DNA of 64,000 nucleotides from CANKHJ01 sp035556495 (GTDB taxonomy: Bacteria > Pseudomonadota > Alphaproteobacteria > Rhizobiales > Xanthobacteraceae), in NCBI GenBank assembly GCA_035556495.1, contig DATMEW010000045.1, positions 4,307-68,306 of the forward strand, in the 5' to 3' direction. Made by a program: the position numbers and the translations under genes. Of this stretch, positions 58,771 through 64,000 are shown piece by piece. The notes under the pieces are model-generated. The model searched no databases, had not been told where the DNA came from, and saw only the letters and a list, made by a program, of their open reading frames with translations. The first letter of the stretch is position 1; the number at the start of each line of letters is the position of its first letter.

Positions 58771-60858
58771 ATGACCGGCCGTTTCCCCCGCCATTCCGAT
58801 TCCATTCTGCCGCCCGACCAGGAGCCGGAACAGGCTCTGGACGACCGTGACCTCGCGCAGGACGAGGACAGCAGCCTGCCGGAGCCGGATCCCAATCCTG
58901 CTGAAACCGTTGCGGCGCCTGCAAGGCCCGATTCCGATGCCATCGACCTTTCCGCGCCGGTCAACCCGCTTGCGGTCGGTCGCGGCGTCATCGCCCGTCA
59001 TGTGCGCCACGCGCCCAAGGGGCCGGGCGTCTACCGCATGATGGATGGGGCCGGCGAGGTGCTCTATGTCGGCAAGGCCAAGAGCATCCGCAAGCGGCTG
59101 CTGAGCTACACCCGGCCGGTCGCCTATGATTCCCGCATCGAGCGGATGATCGCCCATACGGCGGATCTCGAATTCATCTCCACCGGCACCGAAACGGAAG
59201 CGCTGCTGCTGGAGGCCAATCTCATCAAGCGGCTGCGGCCGCGCTACAACGTGCTGCTGCGCGACGATAAATCATTCCCCTATATCGCCATTGCCGGTGA
59301 CCATTGGGCGCCGCAGCTCGCCAAGCATCGTGGCGCCCGCGCCGCGCATGGGCGCTATTACGGGCCGTTCGCCTCCGCCGGCGCGGTGAACCGGACCATC
59401 ACGGCGCTCCAGCGCGCGTTCCTGCTGCGCTCCTGCACGGACGGCTTTTTCGAGAGCCGCACGCGGCCCTGCCTGCTTTATCAGATCAAGCGGTGTTCGG
59501 GACCCTGCACCGGCGAGATCGACTTCGCGGGCTATTCGGAACTCGTCCGCGAGGCGGATGCGTTCCTGTCCGGCCGCAGCCAGGCTGTGAAGCAGCAGCT
59601 TGCGGGGGAGATGGAGGCAGCCTCCGCCGAACTCGATTTCGAGCGGGCGGCGATCTATCGCGACCGCCTCGCCGCGCTGTCGGCGATCCAGTCCCAGCAG
59701 GGCATCAACCCGCGCGGCGTGGAGGAAGCCGACGTCTTCGCGCTCCATCAGGAGGGCGGCTTCTCCTGTGTGCAGGTGTTCTTCTTCCGTGCCGGGCAGA
59801 ACTGGGGCAATCGCGCCTATTTCCCGAAGGCGGACCGCGCGGTCGAGGAGGGCGACGTCCTCGCCGCTTTCATCGCCCAATTTTATGACGACAAGCCCGT
59901 GCCGCGGCTCGTTCTTGTGTCGGAGGCGATGGCGGAGGCCCCGCTGCTGGCAGAGGCGCTGACGCTCAAGGCCGGGCGCAAGGTGGAAATCCTGCTGCCG
60001 CAGCGCGGGGAGCGGCGCGAACTCGTGGGCCATGCGCTGTCCAATGCGAAGGAAGCGCTTGGCCGGAAGCTGGCTGACACCGCCTCGCAGGGCCGGCTGC
60101 TGGAAGCGCTGGCCGCCACCTTCGGCCTGCCACGGACCCCGCGCCGCATCGAGGTTTACGACAACAGTCACATTCAGGGCACCAATGCCGTCGGCGCGAT
60201 GATCGTGGCCGGGCCGGAGGGCTTCCAGAAGAACCAGTACCGCAAGTTCAACATCCGCTCGGCCAGCCTCACGCCGGGCGACGATTTCGGCATGATGCGC
60301 GAGGTGCTGGAGCGCCGGTTCCGGCGGCTGATGGCGGAAGCGCCGGCCGGCCCGGCGGTGTCGGACGAGGAAGCCGAGAGCGGCGACGATACGGCCGCCG
60401 CCTCGCCCTGGCCGGACCTGCTGCTGATCGACGGCGGCACCGGGCAGGTGACGGCAGTGCGTGAAACCCTGGAGGCGCTGGGCGCTGACGTTTCCGTGAT
60501 CGGCGTCAGCAAGGGGCCGGACCGCAACGCGGGGTTCGAGACCTTCCACATTCCCGGCCGGCCGGCGCTGAAGCTCAAGCCGCGAGACCCGGTGCTGTAT
60601 TTCGTCCAGCGGCTGCGCGACGAGGCCCACCGTTTCGCCATCGGTTCCCACCGCGCCCGGCGCAAGAAGGATATCCGCGAGGCCGGCTTGCAGGAGATTC
60701 CGGGCGTCGGGCCGATGCGCAAGCGGGCGCTTCTCCAGCACTTCGGAACCCTGAAGGCGATCGAGCGGGCCGCGATCGCGGATCTTGCCAAGGTGCCGGG
60801 CGTGAGTGCCGAGATCGCCCGCAAAATCCATGACTTTTTTCACGAGGGTGCCACATGA
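58771..60858 (+). CDS. uvrC: Excinuclease ABC subunit C
   Basis: UvrC of 695 aa, which makes the two incisions of nucleotide excision repair. An acidic N-terminal extension of about 70 residues, common in Rhizobiales, precedes the GIY-YIG domain (GVYRMMDGAGEVLYVGK, about 85-100), the UVR domain (EMEAASAELDFERAAIYRDR, about 278), the RNase-H-like nuclease (IEVYDNSHIQGTNAVGA, with the catalytic Asp, and LLIDGGTGQVTAV) and a C-terminal helix-hairpin-helix pair (IPGVGPMRKRALLQHFG). Upstream in-frame Met codons make the start slightly uncertain. An Ala/Glu-rich insert of about 25 residues lies before LLLIDGG. Confidence 0.95.
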   Translation: MTGRFPRHSDSILPPDQEPEQALDDRDLAQDEDSSLPEPDPNPAETVAAPARPDSDAIDLSAPVNPLAVGRGVIARHVRHAPKGPGVYRMMDGAGEVLYVGKAKSIRKRLLSYTRPVAYDSRIERMIAHTADLEFISTGTETEALLLEANLIKRLRPRYNVLLRDDKSFPYIAIAGDHWAPQLAKHRGARAAHGRYYGPFASAGAVNRTITALQRAFLLRSCTDGFFESRTRPCLLYQIKRCSGPCTGEIDFAGYSELVREADAFLSGRSQAVKQQLAGEMEAASAELDFERAAIYRDRLAALSAIQSQQGINPRGVEEADVFALHQEGGFSCVQVFFFRAGQNWGNRAYFPKADRAVEEGDVLAAFIAQFYDDKPVPRLVLVSEAMAEAPLLAEALTLKAGRKVEILLPQRGERRELVGHALSNAKEALGRKLADTASQGRLLEALAATFGLPRTPRRIEVYDNSHIQGTNAVGAMIVAGPEGFQKNQYRKFNIRSASLTPGDDFGMMREVLERRFRRLMAEAPAGPAVSDEEAESGDDTAAASPWPDLLLIDGGTGQVTAVRETLEALGADVSVIGVSKGPDRNAGFETFHIPGRPALKLKPRDPVLYFVQRLRDEAHRFAIGSHRARRKKDIREAGLQEIPGVGPMRKRALLQHFGTLKAIERAAIADLAKVPGVSAEIARKIHDFFHEGAT

Positions 60859-60950
60859 TCCTCCCACAATATGGTCACGTGCCGTGATGGGGCACGGGGC
60901 GCGCCGCGCCGTCGGTTGACGCTTGCGGGCCAGGAGTGTTCTTTCCTCTC

Positions 60951-61607
60951 ATGAATGCGGTCACATCCAGTCGCTCGTCAGCCGGCGCCTTCTCTCTGGC
61001 GAACATGCTCACCTATGGCCGCATCGTCGCGGTGCCGGTTGTCGTCGGGCTGATGTTCGCGGCGGAAATCCTGCAAAGCGGCCTGATGCTGCGCTGGGTG
61101 GCGCTGGCCGTTTTCATCGTCGCCGCCATCACCGATTTTCTGGACGGCTATATTGCCCGCTCCTGGGGCCAGCAGTCCAACTTCGGCCGCATGCTGGACC
61201 CGATCGCGGACAAGCTGCTGGTCTCCGCCTGCCTGCTGATGCTGGCGGCCGACGGCACCATCCGCGGCTGGTCGTTATGGGCCGCCATCGTGATCCTCTG
61301 CCGCGAGATCCTCGTGTCGGGCCTTCGCGAATATCTCGCGGAACTGCGCGTCAGCGTGCCGGTGACGCGGCTCGCCAAGCACAAGACGACGCTGCAACTG
61401 GTCGCCATCGGGTTTCTGATCTGCGGTGCGGCGGGAGATACGGTGCTGCCGCAATGGGTGCTGGACACCCGGTTCATGGTGGGAGACGAGATCATTCCCG
61501 CAGCGAATTCCGTGGGCCTGACGCTGTTGTGGGTATCGGCTCTCATCACCCTCTATACGGGTTGGGACTATTTCCGGGCCGGCGTCCATCACCTGATCGA
61601 GGATTGA
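60951..61607 (+). CDS. pgsA: CDP-diacylglycerol-glycerol-3-phosphate 3-phosphatidyltransferase
   Basis: Membrane enzyme of 218 aa making phosphatidylglycerol phosphate, the committed step to PG and cardiolipin. The CDP-alcohol phosphotransferase signature D-x2-D-G-x2-A-R-x8-G-x3-D-x3-D is complete in DFLDGYIARSWGQQSNFGRM and the following LDPIAD. Six hydrophobic segments fit the family. ATG 60951 is chosen; the AGGAG at 60932-60936 is somewhat distant (14 bases), and a GTG at 60936 would overlap it. It follows uvrC and precedes moaD by two bases, the usual alphaproteobacterial order. Confidence 0.94.
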   Translation: MNAVTSSRSSAGAFSLANMLTYGRIVAVPVVVGLMFAAEILQSGLMLRWVALAVFIVAAITDFLDGYIARSWGQQSNFGRMLDPIADKLLVSACLLMLAADGTIRGWSLWAAIVILCREILVSGLREYLAELRVSVPVTRLAKHKTTLQLVAIGFLICGAAGDTVLPQWVLDTRFMVGDEIIPAANSVGLTLLWVSALITLYTGWDYFRAGVHHLIED

Positions 61608-61609
61608 CC

Positions 61610-61861
61610 ATGAGGCTCGTTTATTTCGCCTGGGTGCGCGAGCGGATCGGCAAGGCGGAGGAAGAGGTCGATCTGCCGGCAGATATCGTAACGGTCGCGG
61701 ACCTTGCCGGCTGGTTGACCTCGCGGGGCGAGGAATATGCCCATGCCTTCGAAAATCCGAAGGTCGTCCGCGCCGCGCTGGACCGCGTCCATGCAAAGCC
61801 GGAGGCTTCGCTGGCCGGCGTGCGCGAGGTCGCGTTCTTTCCGCCGATGACCGGCGGCTGA
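61610..61861 (+). CDS. moaD: Molybdopterin synthase small subunit
   Basis: Ubiquitin-like sulphur carrier of 83 aa ending in FFPPMTGG, whose C-terminal Gly-Gly is thiocarboxylated by MoeB and gives sulphur to precursor Z. N-terminal strand MRLVYFAWVRERIG fits. The gap to pgsA is two bases, and the moaE start follows its stop directly. Confidence 0.93.
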   Translation: MRLVYFAWVRERIGKAEEEVDLPADIVTVADLAGWLTSRGEEYAHAFENPKVVRAALDRVHAKPEASLAGVREVAFFPPMTGG

Positions 61862-62338
61862 GTGCCGGACATGGGTTTCGCGCCGACCATCCGCATCCAG
61901 CAGCAACCGTTCGATACGGCGGCGGAGACCGCGCTGCTGACCGCGGGCCGCACCGATATCGGCGCGGTGGTCGCTTTCACCGGCATCTGCCGGGGCAGCG
62001 AGACGGAAGGCGATATCTCGGCTCTGGTTCTGGAACACTATCCGGACATGGCAGAGGAGGAGATCGCCCGCCACGTCGCGGAAGCGACAGAGCGCTGGCC
62101 GCTGCTCGGCATCACCGTGATTCACCGGCACGGCCGTATCCTGCCCGGAGAAGACATCGTGCTTGTCGTCACCGCCTCCGCGCACCGTCAGGCCGCCTTC
62201 GCCGCGGCCGAATTCCTGATGGATTATCTCAAGACCCGCGCGCCGTTCTGGAAGCAGGTGGAGCGGCCGGACGGTTCCGCCTGGGTCGAGGCCAGAGCCG
62301 ATGACGATGCGGCCGCCGCCCGCTGGCGTGAGAGCTAA
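61862..62338 (+). CDS. moaE: Molybdopterin synthase catalytic subunit
   Basis: MoaE of 158 aa, which with MoaD converts cyclic pyranopterin monophosphate to molybdopterin. Landmarks: GAVVAFTGICRG, LEHYPDMAEEEI, HRHGRILPGEDIV and the catalytic lysines in YLKTRAPFWKQVERPDGSAW. The GTG start touches the moaD stop (TGAGTG); an ATG three codons later is an alternative. Molybdoenzymes served by it are not in this window. Confidence 0.94.
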   Translation: MPDMGFAPTIRIQQQPFDTAAETALLTAGRTDIGAVVAFTGICRGSETEGDISALVLEHYPDMAEEEIARHVAEATERWPLLGITVIHRHGRILPGEDIVLVVTASAHRQAAFAAAEFLMDYLKTRAPFWKQVERPDGSAWVEARADDDAAAARWRES

Positions 62339-62454
62339 CATCGCGCGCCGGAGCTGGGACGACCTGCCCCGTTGCAGTCCGCTCCGAGGCCGGCTATCTG
62401 CCATTGGAGGGATGAGCCGATATCGGATCATCGCATTCCGAATGGGGGGATAGA

Positions 62455-63423
62455 ATGAATCGCTTGAAGAAGCTGGCGGCGGCCGGGCTGGCTGCGGCGG
62501 CGCTGCTGGTGCCGGGCGCGGCTTCCGCGCAGGCTTATCCGTCGCAGGACCTGCATTTCATCTGCGCCTTTCCGCCCGGCAGCGGCGCGGACGTGATCGT
62601 GCGCTGGTTTGCGGAGAAGATGCGTCCCATCGTCGGCCGCAACATCATCGTGGAAAACCGCTCCGGCGCGAACGGCAATGTCGCCGCGACCTATACGGCG
62701 CGCTCCAAGCCTGACGGCTACACCATCTTCGTCCATGCCGGCAGCACCATCGCCGCCAATATGTCGCTGTTCAAGAATCCGCCGATCAGCGGCAAGGATC
62801 TTCAGCTCGTCGCCACCATCCATCGGCAGCCCTGGATGATCGTGGTGGACAAGGACAAGCCCTGGAAGAACATTGCGGAACTGACCGCCTTCCTCAAGGA
62901 GAAGGGCGACAAGGCGAGCTATGCCTCGGCCGCCGCGCCGGGCACGGTGATGGGCGAGCTTTACAACCATCTGACCGGCGTGAAGTCCGTCGAGGTGCTC
63001 TACAAGAACGCGCCCGACTCCCTGAACGACATGCAGAGCGGTGCCGTCGATTACGGCGTGCATGACCCGCAGTTCTCGGCGGCTCAGGCGCGGGAAGGCC
63101 GGCTGCGCATCCTCGGCATCAGCACCGGCGAGCGCATTCAGGCGACGCCCGATCTGCCGACGATGAAGGAACAGGGCGTGGACATGGACCTGACGATCTG
63201 GTGGTCGGCCCAGGTTGCGGCGGGCACCCCGAAGCCGATCGTCGATCAGCTCAACAAGTGGTTCTCCCAGCTCGTGTCTTCGCCGGAAGCCAAGGCGTTC
63301 CTGAACGGCTTTGGCGGCGACCCCTTCATCAGCACGCCTGAAGAGGCGCAGGCCCGCTTCCTGAAGGATATCGATGTCTGGCGGGAGTATGTGAAGACCG
63401 CCCGCATCGTGCCGCAGGGCTGA
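62455..63423 (+). CDS. Tripartite tricarboxylate transporter substrate-binding protein (Bug family)
   Basis: Second Bug-type periplasmic receptor of the window, 322 aa. Signal peptide ends near ASA-QAYPS (residue 23). Family marks: CAFPPGSGADVIVRW, GRNIIVENRSGANGN, SKPDGYTIFVHAGST, YKNAPDSLNDMQSGAVDYG and GTPKPIVDQLNKW. It has no adjacent TctAB genes. It differs considerably from the Bug protein at 22110, so the ligand is likely different. A strong intrinsic terminator follows. Confidence 0.92.
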   Translation: MNRLKKLAAAGLAAAALLVPGAASAQAYPSQDLHFICAFPPGSGADVIVRWFAEKMRPIVGRNIIVENRSGANGNVAATYTARSKPDGYTIFVHAGSTIAANMSLFKNPPISGKDLQLVATIHRQPWMIVVDKDKPWKNIAELTAFLKEKGDKASYASAAAPGTVMGELYNHLTGVKSVEVLYKNAPDSLNDMQSGAVDYGVHDPQFSAAQAREGRLRILGISTGERIQATPDLPTMKEQGVDMDLTIWWSAQVAAGTPKPIVDQLNKWFSQLVSSPEAKAFLNGFGGDPFISTPEEAQARFLKDIDVWREYVKTARIVPQG

Positions 63424-63498
63424 GTCTGTGAGGATCCCGGCTATCTCGCCGGTATGGCGGGATGGCCGGGTCCATTGCGTGGGACACGTCACCGAAAG

Positions 63499-63530
63499 CC
63501 CCGGTTCGATGGTATCGAGCCGGGGTTTTT
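63499..63530 (+). terminator. Intrinsic terminator after the Bug gene
   Basis: CCCCGGTTCGA (63499-63509) / TCGAGCCGGGG (63515-63525), 11 bp with one T-G wobble, TGGTA loop, then five T. Confidence 0.88.
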
Positions 63531-63648
63531 CTTTGAGGGGCTGTTGTTTGAGAGGTTTGATGCGGGGCCCTGGCGGCCGCGCCGCGTGGGCTTCGCGCTC
63601 CTGAACGCCCTGCGAAGTCGGATCGGACCCGGACGGTGGCGGCACAAG

Positions 63649-63673
63649 AAAGGCGGGCTCGTGGCCCGCCTTT
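63649..63673 (-). terminator. Intrinsic terminator of ilvE
   Basis: AAAGGCGGGC (63649-63658) / GCCCGCCTTT (63664-63673), 10-bp stem, 5-base loop. On the minus strand it is followed by CTTGTGCC; the T residues are within the stem arm itself. It is 28 bases after the ilvE stop. Confidence 0.8.
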
Positions 63674-63700
63674 CCTTCCGCGAGGAAGCGTTTCGCCCTG

Positions 63701-64000
63701 TCAGGCCGCGGCGGCCTTGCCGGCTTTCTGCGTTTCCGCCGTATAGTCATCCATGAGCTGGAACGTGATCGGCCCCGGCGTGAAGCGCCAGTCCGCGATC
63801 TCACCGACGGCGGTGACTTCCGCGGCGCTGCCGGTGATGAAGCATTCCGGCAGGTCGTTCATTTCCTCGGGCAGGATGCGGCGCTCGATCACCTCGATGC
63901 CGCGGCGGCGGGCGAGTTCGATCACCGTCTGGCGCGTGATGCCGTCGAGGAAGCAATCCGCGATGGGCGTGTGGATCTTGCCGTCCTTGATGAAGAAGAT
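63701..64000 (-). CDS. ilvE: Branched-chain amino-acid aminotransferase, C-terminal part
   Basis: The last 99 codons of a PLP fold-type IV aminotransferase, running off the window at 64000. DCFLDGITRQTVIELARRRG and the C-terminal ECFITGSAAEVTAVGEI match BCAT proteins; the segment FITGSAAEVTAV is the end of the PLP-phosphate/substrate-binding region. The lysine of the Schiff base and the N-terminus are outside. It makes or breaks down Leu, Ile and Val. D-amino-acid or 4-amino-4-deoxychorismate relatives are less likely because of the GSAAEVT motif. Confidence 0.88.
   Translation of the reverse strand: MFFIKDGKIHTPIADCFLDGITRQTVIELARRRGIEVIERRILPEEMNDLPECFITGSAAEVTAVGEIADWRFTPGPITFQLMDDYTAETQKAGKAAAA

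Overview
This is a 64 kb GC-rich window of an alphaproteobacterial chromosome, most likely a soil or freshwater Hyphomicrobiales bacterium (Bradyrhizobium / Xanthobacteraceae-like). The pointers are the Omp25/31-type barrel protein, the uvrC-pgsA-moaD-moaE order, palindromic GCATGATC...GATCATGC repeats, many periplasmic binding proteins of the Bug and Fe/polyamine classes, and repeated aromatic/acyl-CoA catabolic genes. The placement is inferred from gene content; no rRNA is present.

Layout. 1-5.4 kb: end of an LLM flavin monooxygenase gene, a PilZ protein, a diacylglycerol kinase-like protein, an ABC binding protein, a Crp/Fnr regulator and a lytic transglycosylase. 5.4-8.6 kb: a scarred region with an IS5-family transposase tail touching the stop codon of a RecD-like helicase, a truncated DUF1328 gene and small unknown genes. 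8.8-11 kb: tRNA-Ile2(CAU), nitronate monooxygenase, GST, tRNA-Glu(CUC). 11-15.5 kb: small unknown proteins, a double cold-shock-domain protein, and an enoyl-CoA hydratase / CaiB-type CoA-transferase pair. 15.9-19.9 kb: a flavin amine-oxidase-like protein fused to a SAM methyltransferase, followed by an ABC exporter. 20-24.2 kb: a phthalate-type Rieske oxygenase with a MarR regulator, a Bug binding protein and an alpha/beta hydrolase. 24.4-29.2 kb: a five-gene PepSY / DUF2271 / DUF4198 / ApbE / flavoreductase operon behind a possible iron-responsive box. 29.3-35.7 kb: a diguanylate cyclase, then a TetR-controlled RND efflux pair with a clear promoter/operator. 35.8-39.8 kb: flavin reductase, HI0933-type flavoprotein, tandem palindromic repeats and an ABC-F protein. 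39.9-46.2 kb: a minus-strand ABC uptake operon with one fused permease, one ATPase, two paralogous binding proteins and a MetE-like zinc enzyme, facing a MarR regulator. 46.7-50 kb: two SDRs and an alpha/beta hydrolase. 50-52.5 kb: exbB-exbD-tonB. 53-57.6 kb: hydroxyacid dehydrogenase, two coupled amidohydrolases, a small Rieske protein and a GST. 57.8-64 kb: outer-membrane barrel protein, uvrC, pgsA, moaD, moaE, a Bug protein and the 3' end of ilvE.

Taken together the window is mostly scavenging and catabolic accessory gene content around a few housekeeping genes. The least explained units are the oxidase-methyltransferase fusion with its exporter, the PepSY/ApbE redox operon, and the amidohydrolase-amidohydrolase-Rieske cassette. 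There is no CRISPR array, phage module or recognisable defence island. The only mobile-element trace is the IS5 tail.
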